From: Actinomycetes bacterium
GTDB taxonomy: Bacteria > Actinomycetota > Coriobacteriia > Coriobacteriales > Eggerthellaceae
DNA: 12,459 nucleotides
Assembly (NCBI GenBank): GCA_023460315.1
Contig: JAEWQO010000019.1
Coordinates: 1-12,459, forward strand
Reading direction: 5' to 3'
The position numbers and the translations under genes were made by a program. A model generated the notes under the pieces. The model was not told where the DNA came from. It did no database searches and was given only the letters and a program-made list of their open reading frames with translations. Positions 6,521 through 12,406 of this stretch are shown in pieces (the stretch's first letter is position 1; each line of letters begins with the position of its first letter).

Positions 6521-8530
6521 CTATCGCGCGCCTCCCCCGCCGCCACCGAAGCCGCCGCCACCGCCGCCCGAGAACCCGCCACCGAAGCCGCCGCCGCTGC
6601 TGAAGTTGCCCGACGCACCTGAGATCGCCGCTTGAGCCGTCGACATCGTGTTAGACACCGAAGCGTCGAACAGGCTCGCTCCTGACGACATCATCCCGCC
6701 ATGAGCCCCATAGCTGGATGAATACCAGAACCACCACGGCACGTATCCCACACCGTAGACCGCAGACTCATCCTGGAACACTTCAGGCACGCTCGTCTGC
6801 AAGGCCTTGATAACCTGCTCGGCGATTCCGAAGAGGTAGGCATACACCATAAACTCTCCCCACACCTTCACATCGGTGGGGGGACGTTCGTCAAGCGAGG
6901 AGAAATCACGCAGCCAATTACGCAGAGCCTTGCATTTCGCAACCAGATTGTTCCCCTCGATGCTGCGACGGGGCATGTAGTTAGCTATCACGGCAAGGGC
7001 GATAGCGGTGGGAATCGTGAATATCAGCGGAATGAAGTTCTGAAGCATCAGCCACGAGCCCACCCCCACCGCCACGGCGATCACCGCGAGCGCGATGAGA
7101 TAGCCCTGATAGCGCTTACCCTTCGCCTCGAAATAATCATACCGGTTGGTTTCAGCGGATACCGTGCCCTGCCACGTCTTCATGGCCTCGACGAAATCCT
7201 CGGGATGGTCCTCGCCATATTTCTGGATTGTGCCGAACCAAAGCGAGTCCTTTCCGTCAGCAACTTTCTCGAACAGCAGGTCCAACGCTCCCCGATCGAT
7301 AGGATCGGACACCTTGTCGGCGACGGCCGGCACAAGGGTCAGATAGTAATCATCGACGGTCTTGGCCCCAAACAGCTTTGACTCCTCATAGCTGCCCTTG
7401 TCAATGCGGAGCGCCCCGATATGGGAGAGGTGCATCAAGGTTGCAGTGAAATCGTCTTGGCTCTCACGATCCCATCGCCACAACCTTCCGATGACAGCAG
7501 GATGAATGCCCGCTTGGGGAACATCGCGCCAGTACTCTTCCTTGAAATCCGGCTCATGTTCCTTTCCGAACCTGAAATACGACCAAAGGGCCCACGCGAT
7601 GGCGACCACGCACACGACACCGCAGCCGATGACAAACGCGAGGGAGATCATTCGCTCGCGATTTGCCTGGTCAGACCATGTCTGCTCCTCTTTCAGAACC
7701 GTATCGAGCCGCATCTCGTCCTTATGCAGCGCAGCCGCCTCAGCCGACAGATTCGTCAGCCACGATACGGGAAAGACGATACGCGCTTCGGCATATTGGC
7801 CCGCATTCACCTGCGGAACCGTGTACACAATGGTGCCGTCGGTGTTGACCTTCACCGACCCATCGAGAGGACCGTGGCCCCACGCCCGCACATTATCTCC
7901 CGCGGTGACCTCAGTCCCCTGCGGCACCGGCAGCGAGAGCGTCATGGTCACGTTCTCGGAAGGCTCCGCCCACTGGCTGCCGATATACTGCCAATACACC
8001 TCTCCTATATCCTTGTATGCTTGAGCCCCGTTCGTCACCGTGTAGTCAAGCTCTATGATGACGCTTTCGTCGGTGGCGTCGAAGAACACATACGCGGTGT
8101 TTTTGGGAGAGTCGACCGAATAGGAATCGGTGCCGGGACCACCAGAATCTCTCCAGCTCAGAACAAAGGGAACGCTTTCAAGCGTTGTGAAGTCGCTCGT
8201 CGCGTTGCCATCCGAGTCGGCCGAGGCCATCCGCACGGAATTGACCTTCAGCTCGGCATCAGACGGCAGGTCGTCGAACGTCCACCAGAGGGCCGAGTAG
8301 CTGCCGTCGAAGGTGAACGTCCGTTGCTCGGTGAAGTGCAGCGAGCCGTCAGTCTCAACCTGCGCGGAAATGTCGACCTTGGGCATGGAATACGATTTCG
8401 CGAATGCTTCGCCCGGTGTCAGGACGAGGGCAAGCAGCGAGACCGCCAAAAGGGCGGCAAAGACGAGAACGCGCGACGGAGGCACGCGGCCAAAAGCAGT
8501 TCGCATACGCAGATCACTCGTAGTTTGCAC
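6521..8530 (-). CDS. DUF2207 membrane protein with Gly-rich C-terminal tail
   Basis: 669-residue exported membrane protein of the DUF2207 family, biochemical function unknown. Residues 20-44 form a signal peptide ending near AFA. The extracytoplasmic part (about 45-292) opens with the family's KVDISAQVETDGSLHFTEQR and a beta-rich domain. A membrane helix follows at about 293-318. The cytoplasmic part (319-475) contains GIHPAVIGRLW and the FTATLMHLSHIGAL segment, typical for the family. Two more helices lie at about 476-518. The C-terminus is Trp/Tyr-rich (GVGYVPWWFWYSSSY), then almost pure Gly with Ser and Phe (645-669). The GTG at 8528-8530 is preferred because AAGGAG lies seven bases before it. 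The ATG at 8506 lacks one. DUF2207 and LemA genes are often neighbours, as here. A tRNA gene lies between this gene and the lemA pair. Confidence 0.9.
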   Translation of the reverse strand: MQTTSDLRMRTAFGRVPPSRVLVFAALLAVSLLALVLTPGEAFAKSYSMPKVDISAQVETDGSLHFTEQRTFTFDGSYSALWWTFDDLPSDAELKVNSVRMASADSDGNATSDFTTLESVPFVLSWRDSGGPGTDSYSVDSPKNTAYVFFDATDESVIIELDYTVTNGAQAYKDIGEVYWQYIGSQWAEPSENVTMTLSLPVPQGTEVTAGDNVRAWGHGPLDGSVKVNTDGTIVYTVPQVNAGQYAEARIVFPVSWLTNLSAEAAALHKDEMRLDTVLKEEQTWSDQANRERMISLAFVIGCGVVCVVAIAWALWSYFRFGKEHEPDFKEEYWRDVPQAGIHPAVIGRLWRWDRESQDDFTATLMHLSHIGALRIDKGSYEESKLFGAKTVDDYYLTLVPAVADKVSDPIDRGALDLLFEKVADGKDSLWFGTIQKYGEDHPEDFVEAMKTWQGTVSAETNRYDYFEAKGKRYQGYLIALAVIAVAVGVGSWLMLQNFIPLIFTIPTAIALAVIANYMPRRSIEGNNLVAKCKALRNWLRDFSSLDERPPTDVKVWGEFMVYAYLFGIAEQVIKALQTSVPEVFQDESAVYGVGYVPWWFWYSSSYGAHGGMMSSGASLFDASVSNTMSTAQAAISGASGNFSSGGGFGGGFSGGGGGGFGGGGGGAR
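6541..6596. repeat. 19-bp direct repeat in the Gly-rich tail
   Basis: CGCCACCGAAGCCGCCGCC occurs at 6541-6559 and again at 6578-6596, 37 bases apart. It encodes the GGGFGG units of the DUF2207 tail on the minus strand. Such repeats can change length by slippage. Confidence 0.6.
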
Positions 8531-8537
8531 GGCTGTT

Positions 8538-8543
8538 CTCCTT
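8538..8543 (-). promoter_or_regulatory. Ribosome binding site fixing the GTG start of the DUF2207 gene
   Basis: AAGGAG on the minus strand, seven bases before the GTG at 8528-8530. It overlaps the -35 hexamer of the tRNA-Ser promoter (8542-8547) on the other strand. Confidence 0.65.
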
Positions 8544-8570
8544 GCAAGTTGAGGATGGTAACGCTATTAT
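8542..8570 (+). promoter_or_regulatory. Promoter of tRNA-Ser(GCT)
   Basis: -35 TTGCAA at 8542-8547, a 17-base spacer and -10 TATTAT at 8565-8570 (five of six). Transcription would start near 8577, about 18 bases before the mature tRNA end. Confidence 0.6.
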
Positions 8571-8594
8571 AGCTACTCGCACCTATTGTGAGAG
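8566..8594 (-). promoter_or_regulatory. Promoter of the DUF2207 gene, overlapping the tRNA promoter
   Basis: A consensus TATAAT on the minus strand (8566-8571) overlaps the tRNA -10 box. With a 17-base spacer the -35 would be CTCTCA (8589-8594, weak, three of six). Transcription would start near 8559, about 29 bases before the GTG. Confidence 0.5.
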
Positions 8595-8685
8595 GGAGAG
8601 CTGACCGAGAGGCCGAAGGTGCTCGCCTGCTAAGCGAGTATACGCCACAAGCGTATCTGGGGTTCGAATCCCCAGCTCTCCGCCA
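8595..8685 (+). tRNA. tRNA-Ser (anticodon GCT)
   Basis: A 91-base class II tRNA with encoded CCA. The acceptor arms GGAGAGC (8595-8601) and GCTCTCC (8675-8681) pair fully. The anticodon stem CTCGC/GCGAG encloses the loop CTGCTAA, giving anticodon GCT for AGC/AGU codons. There is a long variable arm (TACGC...GCGTA), and the T arm reads CTGGG-GTTCGAAT-CCCAG. Discriminator G and CCA end at 8685. It has its own promoter and an intrinsic terminator at 8700-8728, and interrupts the otherwise minus-strand lemA/DUF2207 cluster. Confidence 0.97.
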
Positions 8686-8699
8686 CTTTTAAATTCTTT

Positions 8700-8728
8700 A
8701 ACGTCCTGGTCAGGGACGTTTTTCTTTT
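8700..8728 (+). terminator. Intrinsic terminator of tRNA-Ser(GCT)
   Basis: AACGTCC (8700-8706), a 7-base loop and GGACGTT (8714-8720) form a 7-bp stem. A T-rich run follows (TTTTTCTTTT, 8719-8728) on the plus strand, 15 bases after the CCA end. Confidence 0.85.
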
Positions 8729-8806
8729 CCTCTACCAAGGCATCGCAAGGCCCCTTGTGCCTCCGTGTTGCCCCACCGGAAAACAATCCACACAAAAAAG
8801 TCTTTC

Positions 8807-9181
8807 CTAACGACGCCAAGGAGGCCACCTCCACGAGGGACCATCGCCAAGACGCGTTGTCTTGACGGGCCTTTTCCTCCAGTTGGGATGATTGTGAAGA
8901 AACACGGCACGGCAGACCCGCGTGACCGCCAATCCAACAATTCCCGTCAGAAAGAAACTGAAGGCCAAGTCGAACACCGACTCATTGGCCTCGAACCACG
9001 CATACAGCGTCACCAGCCCAAAGAAGCCCGACAGGATGCCGGTTATCACGGTGAAAATCCTGATGAGGACTTCTTTGCCACGGTTGGGGGAGGAGCGCCA
9101 CGAGACCACCAGATACACGATGCCCGCCCCAACCGCCAACACGACGAGCAGCGGAACGATGCGTGACAGACGGGCAATCAC
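8807..9181 (-). CDS. Small three-helix membrane protein of unknown function, downstream of lemA
   Basis: A 124-residue protein that I do not recognise. Three hydrophobic segments stand out: about 6-27 (IVPLLVVLAVGAGIVYLVV), 40-63 (around FTVITGILSGFFGLVTLYAWF) and 69-90 (around DLAFSFFLTGIVGLAVTRVC). The tail is short, basic and Trp-rich (WRWPPWRR). The start is GTG at 9179-9181. A full AAGGAGG stands five bases before it (9187-9193), strong evidence that it is translated. It begins 40 bases after the lemA stop on the same strand, so the two are very likely one operon. Together with DUF2207 across the tRNA it suggests an envelope role, but that is context only. Its stop lies 78 bases from the T-run of the tRNA terminator. 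Confidence 0.75.
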   Translation of the reverse strand: MIARLSRIVPLLVVLAVGAGIVYLVVSWRSSPNRGKEVLIRIFTVITGILSGFFGLVTLYAWFEANESVFDLAFSFFLTGIVGLAVTRVCRAVFLHNHPNWRKRPVKTTRLGDGPSWRWPPWRR

Positions 9182-9186
9182 CGAAG

Positions 9187-9193
9187 CCTCCTT
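9187..9193 (-). promoter_or_regulatory. Strong ribosome binding site deciding a GTG start
   Basis: AAGGAGG on the minus strand, five bases ahead of the GTG at 9179-9181. It is the best Shine-Dalgarno match I found in the window and it fixes the start of the small membrane protein. Confidence 0.7.
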
Positions 9194-9221
9194 CCCTCAA
9201 GCCAAGCGGAGACGAAGGTTC

Positions 9222-9776
9222 TCAGAACTGCACTTTCGGAGCCGTTTCCGCCCCGGTAGCCGCATCGAAGCTCTCCCGCTTCGTGAAGCCCATCATTCCC
9301 GCGATGAGCACGGCAGGGAACGTCTGGATGGCCGTGTTGTACTTCATGACGGTGTCGTTGAAGCTCTGGCGCATGTAGCTGATTTTATCCTCAGTGTTGG
9401 ACAGCTCGGCTTGAAGCTGCTGGAAGTTCACGTTCGCCTTGAGGTCAGGATATGCCTCCGCAACGGCAAACAGGCTCTTCAGGGCTCCCGTCAGCATGTT
9501 GTCAGCTTCCATCTTGCCCTCGGGCGTGGTGGCGTTCATGACGGCCGAGCGAGCCTGCGTCACTTCATCGAGCGTTCCCCTTTCGTGCGAGGCATAGCCC
9601 TTCACGGTTTCAACGAGATTGGGAATGAGATCAAGGCGGCGTTGCAGCTGCACGTCAATCTGCGCCCAGGCGTTGTCAACCATGTTCCGAAGGTTAACCA
9701 AGTTGTTGTACAGCGCGATCAGTGCAACGACCAACACGACGACGATCACGAGAACAACGATCAAAACGATGCCCAT
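9222..9776 (-). CDS. lemA: LemA family protein
   Basis: 184-residue membrane-anchored helical-bundle protein of the LemA family, whose molecular role is not settled. One N-terminal helix (about 2-23, almost all Ile/Val/Leu) is followed by the family signature AWAQIDVQLQRRLDLIPNLV (36-55) with ETVKGYASHE after it. The second signature is LQAELSNTEDKISYMRQSFN (121-140) followed by YNTAIQTFP (146-154). The short C-terminus varies, as in relatives. The ATG at 9774-9776 is chosen because AAAGGAG lies four bases before it and it opens directly into the anchor helix. The upstream start at 9845 adds 23 hydrophilic residues. A TAGAAT at 9808-9813 (minus) may be its -10 box, with a poor -35. The small membrane protein gene follows after 40 bases. 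Confidence 0.94.
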   Translation of the reverse strand: MGIVLIVVLVIVVVLVVALIALYNNLVNLRNMVDNAWAQIDVQLQRRLDLIPNLVETVKGYASHERGTLDEVTQARSAVMNATTPEGKMEADNMLTGALKSLFAVAEAYPDLKANVNFQQLQAELSNTEDKISYMRQSFNDTVMKYNTAIQTFPAVLIAGMMGFTKRESFDAATGAETAPKVQF

Positions 9777-9880
9777 ATCTCTCCTTTGGTCAAGACTGTT
9801 GTAGTCCATTCTACCATCGCACGCATGGGCCTTTCCCTGTCGCACGCCAAAACTCGCGCTTTGTCAACAGGTGTTTGCCT

Positions 9881-9898
9881 GCCGTCTGAAACGACGGC
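9881..9898. terminator. Hairpin at the ispE stop, possible terminator
   Basis: GCCGTC (9881-9886), a 6-base loop and GACGGC (9893-9898) form a GC-rich stem beginning two bases past the ispE stop codon. No T-run follows on the minus strand, so termination is uncertain. It separates ispE from lemA. Confidence 0.4.
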
Positions 9899-9899
9899 C

Positions 9900-10811
9900 T
9901 CAGAGACAGGCTTCCGAAGGCCCGAGCGCAGCGCGAGCCGAGCCGAACGACGTCGTGCGCGCCCACCAGCCGCGCGCCCGTGAAGCGGCCGCGAGATTGC
10001 AGGCCGAGGCGACGTCCCGGCACACGGCGAACACGGCGGAGCCGCTTCCCGACATCAGTGATCCTTCGACGCCATCCCGCCCGGCAATCCACGCATGCAC
10101 CTCGCTCAACTCGGGAAGAAGCAGCTGGGCCGCTTTCGTGAGGTTATTGCACAAGGGCACGTCCGCAGCACGCGATGCCGCAAGCGCAATCGCCCGCTTC
10201 GCCGGAGGAACCGGCTGAGGATCTTCGTCAAATGCTCGATATGCCTCGACGGTCGATACGCCACCCTGCGGCTTGACAAGCACAACAGGCACACCGAGAG
10301 GCACGAGCGAGCGGTCAAACGTTTCTCCGGCTCCCGTGAAACGGGCGCACCCCCCGCGAAGGAAAAAGGCGACATCGACCCCCAGGCTTCGAGCCGCCTC
10401 CTCCACGCAGGGGTCATCGGGCGCAATGCCCCAGAGGCGTGCCGCTCCGACAAGTGCAGCGGCAGCGTCGGACGAGCCTCCCCCAAGCCCCGCCTGCGCA
10501 GGAATATGTTTCTCGATGATGACGTGCAGCTTCTCATCCGCCACCCTCCCACACCGTTCGGCGAGGAGGCGGAACGCCTTGGAAACAAGGTTGTCCTCAC
10601 TCGAGACGGCAAGCGGCTCAATTCCCCCGAACGTCCGGCACGCAACCTCGATGGCCAGTCCGCTTCCAGGAAGCTCCTCTGATCGGCGCAGATACAGGAC
10701 ATCGTGGAGATTGAGCACGTGCATGATGGACTCCACCTCATGGTAGCCATCCTCACGCCGGGTGCCGACATCCAGAAACAGGTTGACCTTTGCTGGCGCG
10801 ATGGCCTTCAT
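9900..10811 (-). CDS. ispE: 4-diphosphocytidyl-2-C-methyl-D-erythritol kinase IspE
   Basis: GHMP-superfamily kinase of the MEP pathway to isopentenyl diphosphate. It phosphorylates the 2-hydroxyl of CDP-methylerythritol with ATP. From the ATG at 10809-10811 the protein has 303 residues, at the upper end of the usual range. Motifs are APAKVNLFLDV (5-15, catalytic Lys8), the glycine-rich PAQAGLGGGSSDAAAAL (104-120), SLGVDVAFF (142-150, catalytic Asp146) and the third GHMP motif LMSGSGSAVF (252-261). The start was chosen by homology, and a modest GAAGGG stands close before it. However, the frame is open to an ATG at 10961 that overlaps the tadA stop as ATGA behind a good AGAGG, so a form with 50 extra residues is possible. 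tadA is immediately upstream, and a hairpin overlies the 3' end. Confidence 0.94.
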   Translation of the reverse strand: MKAIAPAKVNLFLDVGTRREDGYHEVESIMHVLNLHDVLYLRRSEELPGSGLAIEVACRTFGGIEPLAVSSEDNLVSKAFRLLAERCGRVADEKLHVIIEKHIPAQAGLGGGSSDAAAALVGAARLWGIAPDDPCVEEAARSLGVDVAFFLRGGCARFTGAGETFDRSLVPLGVPVVLVKPQGGVSTVEAYRAFDEDPQPVPPAKRAIALAASRAADVPLCNNLTKAAQLLLPELSEVHAWIAGRDGVEGSLMSGSGSAVFAVCRDVASACNLAAASRARGWWARTTSFGSARAALGPSEACL

Positions 10812-10957
10812 CCACCCTTCGCGAACAGTTCCTTCGTTTCTCTGAGCCGCCCGAGCCTCATCGATCAGATCAATCAACCCAGCTTGATCGGGCGAAAAAT
10901 GGGATATATCTTCCCCAGCCCGATTGCAATTCTCAGCATCGTGCAGAGCGTCCTCGA

Positions 10958-11446
10958 TCATCTTTTCCTCTTGTTCTTGAAAAAACGCTGGAGAATCGCA
11001 GCGCAGTCGTCGGAAAGCACGCCGGGCGTCACCTCAAACGTGTGGTTGAGCCGCTTGTCCGCATTGATCGCATAGAGCGTGCCCAGGGCGCCCGCCTTCT
11101 GATCGGGCGCGCCATACACACACCGGTCGATGCGCGCCTGGTGCATCAGGCCTGCACACATGATGCACGGCTCCAGCGTGACATACACGGTGCAGCCGGT
11201 CAGCCTCCAGGCTTGCAGCTCGGAAGAAGCTTGCCTGAGCGCAAGAAACTCCGCATGCCCCGAAGGATCATGAGTCGTCTCACGCAGGTTGCATGCCTTT
11301 GCCACGACGCGAGGCTCTGCAAGAGGCTTGCGTGTGGCCGGGTCCATCGGCCGATACACCACGACGGCACCGATGGGAACCTCGCCGAGCCTTTCGGCAC
11401 GCCGAGCCTCCTCAAGCGCCATATGCATATAGTCTTCATCGTTCAT
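10958..11446 (-). CDS. tadA: tRNA-specific adenosine deaminase TadA
   Basis: Zinc enzyme that deaminates A34 to inosine in the tRNA-Arg(ACG) wobble position. The 162-residue protein shows GEVPIGAVVV (21-30), the zinc and proton-shuttle motif HAE (His64, Glu66), PCIMCAG (Cys94, Cys97) and the GALGTLYAI segment near the C-terminus, all in the deaminase fold. It carries the tRNA-deaminase NxxxTxDPSGHAE layout (53-66), which sets it apart from guanine deaminases. The ATG at 11444-11446 gives the usual MNDEDYMHMALEEA start. No good Shine-Dalgarno precedes it, and a consensus -10 box ends only seven bases before the ATG, so the mRNA may be leaderless. The upstream start at 11629 adds 61 unrelated residues. 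ispE follows directly. Confidence 0.94.
   Translation of the reverse strand: MNDEDYMHMALEEARRAERLGEVPIGAVVVYRPMDPATRKPLAEPRVVAKACNLRETTHDPSGHAEFLALRQASSELQAWRLTGCTVYVTLEPCIMCAGLMHQARIDRCVYGAPDQKAGALGTLYAINADKRLNHTFEVTPGVLSDDCAAILQRFFKNKRKR
10967..10971 (-). promoter_or_regulatory. Ribosome binding site for a possible upstream start of ispE
   Basis: AGAGG on the minus strand, five bases ahead of an ATG (10959-10961) that overlaps the tadA stop by the ATGA arrangement. The frame runs without a stop into ispE, adding 50 residues. This may couple ispE translation to tadA. Confidence 0.4.
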
Positions 11447-11453
11447 GCTTCGT

Positions 11454-11459
11454 ATTATA
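11454..11459 (-). promoter_or_regulatory. Consensus -10 box of tadA, implying a leaderless mRNA
   Basis: TATAAT on the minus strand. The hexamer 17 bases above it is CTGAAC (11477-11482, three of six to the -35 consensus). Transcription would begin at or next to the tadA ATG. Confidence 0.5.
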
Positions 11460-11525
11460 TGGTATCCTGTCCATGCGTTCAGAGGCTCGGCGTGAAAAAC
11501 GCACGGGCTGCGCGAGCTCGAAAGG

Positions 11526-11548
11526 CTGGGATTGGCAGGAAATCCCGG
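11526..11548. repeat. Hairpin upstream of tRNA-Ser(TGA)
   Basis: GGGATT (11528-11533) and AATCCC (11541-11546) form a perfect stem around a 7-base loop, extendable by two pairs (one G-U). A second inverted repeat lies nearby, AAAGAGG (11602-11608) and CCTCTTT (11620-11626). Both sit between the tadA promoter and the tRNA. No -10/-35 pair for the tRNA was found in this gap. Confidence 0.3.
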
Positions 11549-11651
11549 ATCACGCACATGCCGCCTTGGTCGATCGGCACGTGGCGCGCGGAGGGCTTGG
11601 CAAAGAGGCGAGAACACAACCTCTTTCAATGCACGACCAGCTCAGAAAAGC

Positions 11652-11739
11652 GGAGGAATGGCCGAGTGGTTGAAGGCGGCAGTCTTGAAAACTGTTGTGC
11701 CGCAAGGTACCGTGGGTTCGAATCCTACTTCCTCCGCCA
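11652..11739 (+). tRNA. tRNA-Ser (anticodon TGA)
   Basis: An 88-base class II tRNA with encoded CCA. The acceptor arms GGAGGAA (11652-11658) and TTCCTCC (11729-11735) pair fully. The anticodon loop CTTGAAA, closed by CAGT/ACTG, gives anticodon TGA for UCN codons, chiefly UCA. A variable arm (TGTGCCGCAAGGTACC region) and the T-loop GTTCGAAT are present, then discriminator G and CCA. The start region GAATGGCCGAGTGG is typical of tRNA-Ser. Confidence 0.97.
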
Positions 11740-11748
11740 CGGTTTGGC

Positions 11749-11773
11749 GTTTGCCTAGTCCCAGACGGCAAAC
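11749..11773. terminator. Hairpin between tRNA-Ser(TGA) and the convergent LuxR-type gene
   Basis: GTTTGCC (11749-11755) and GGCAAAC (11767-11773) form a 7-bp stem with an 11-base loop, ten bases after the tRNA. The upstream GGTTTGG competes for the same right arm. No T-run follows directly on either strand. Position between convergent genes supports a terminator role. Confidence 0.45.
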
Positions 11774-11806
11774 CACACACGTCTAAACACGTTTTGGCCA
11801 TCGGCG

Positions 11807-12313
11807 TCAGCAAGAACCATGCACCACGTCAATCAATTCTTCTTTGGAGTGGACCCCCAATTTGCCATAGATACGCTTCACGTGGGTCTTTATGGTATTG
11901 ACCGACACGAACAATTCTTCGGCAATGGAGGGAGCGCTCCGCCCCTGAACAAGTAATTCCAGTATTTCGCGCTCTCGCTTGGAAAGCCGAAATTCTTTCG
12001 CAACCTCAAGACAGCGCTCCTCCATCAGCCTCCCCATGTCGGCGCCCGAAGCGCTGGGAGGCACGGGATCAGGATTTTGCTGACGCACGATGGTCTCCAC
12101 CCCAACGGCAGCCAAAAATAGCACCATGAGACACAGGTTGATCAGATTCATGCCCTGGTCACCAACAAAGGGCCATATCTCAAACACGAGCAAAAAAAAT
12201 GCCGCATATCCCGCCAGAGCCAACCCAAAAACAAACGAAGACGGGAGCTCGTCACGGGAAAGGGCAAGGCGAACCCAAAACAGGACGCTCATCGTCGCAA
12301 GCGCCACCCCCAA
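11807..12313 (-). CDS. Short membrane-anchored LuxR-type regulator, probably N-terminally truncated
   Basis: The C-terminal third is a clear LuxR/GerE DNA-binding domain: LSKREREILELLVQGRSAPS (110-129) followed by IAEELFVSVNTIKTHVKRIY (130-149) and GKLGVHSKEELI (150-161). Before it are about three hydrophobic segments (3-18, 26-46, 55-73) and a Pro-rich linker. Coriobacterial proteins of this type usually carry ten or more membrane helices before the same domain, about 450-550 residues in all, so the 168 residues here look like the tail of one. The start is uncertain: TTG at 12311-12313, GTG at 12305-12307 and ATG at 12290-12292 all lack a good ribosome binding site. The frame closes with TGA at 12356-12358. 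A TTGACA at 12354-12359 (minus) suggests it may still be transcribed. It may be a remnant or a short functional sensor. Confidence 0.75.
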   Translation of the reverse strand: MGVALATMSVLFWVRLALSRDELPSSFVFGLALAGYAAFFLLVFEIWPFVGDQGMNLINLCLMVLFLAAVGVETIVRQQNPDPVPPSASGADMGRLMEERCLEVAKEFRLSKREREILELLVQGRSAPSIAEELFVSVNTIKTHVKRIYGKLGVHSKEELIDVVHGSC

Positions 12314-12353
12314 CGGAATGGAAAAGACGAATCGACTGATATGTAGATAGTTT

Positions 12354-12359
12354 TGTCAA
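12354..12359 (-). promoter_or_regulatory. Candidate -35 box above the LuxR-type gene
   Basis: A perfect TTGACA on the minus strand just after a hairpin. At 17-base spacing the -10 would be GTCGAT (12331-12336), a poor match, so the promoter is weak or regulated, if real. Confidence 0.3.
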
Positions 12360-12367
12360 GAAGCAAC

Positions 12368-12406
12368 GAAAGGCTGACCCCGGGGTTTTCTGGGCGTCAG
12401 CCTTTC
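12368..12406. terminator. Strong hairpin at the window edge
   Basis: GAAAGGCTGAC (12368-12378) and GTCAGCCTTTC (12396-12406) form an 11-bp perfect stem. The loop can add a CCC/GGG extension past one bulged base. It isolates the LuxR-type gene from whatever lies to the right. A short pyrimidine run follows on the plus strand (TTTCATCTTCC), with none on the minus strand. Confidence 0.65.

Noticed and set aside
6531..6604. Gly-codon repeats as a CRISPR or satellite array
   Set aside because: The repeats are in frame and encode the Gly-rich tail of the DUF2207 protein. There are no unique spacers.
7421..8572. 383-codon plus-strand frame opposite DUF2207
   Set aside because: The minus-strand frame has a signal peptide, membrane helices and a strong ribosome binding site. 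The opposite frame is Arg/His-rich shadow.
8595..8685. tRNA-Ser as an integration site for a mobile element
   Set aside because: No integrase, and no repeated tRNA 3' end was seen nearby. The inserted look of the tRNA in the lemA/DUF2207 cluster is better explained as ordinary gene order.
8922..9983. 353-codon plus-strand frame across lemA
   Set aside because: It is antisense to lemA and the small membrane protein, with no domain or start signal.
9900..9990. Frameshift at the IspE C-terminus
   Set aside because: The tail after the third GHMP motif is unusual in sequence, but the length and ARGWWART-like region fit variable IspE C-termini, and no other frame continues the homology.
10790..11758. 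322-codon plus-strand frame over tadA and the tRNA
   Set aside because: It is antisense to tadA and reads through a tRNA gene.
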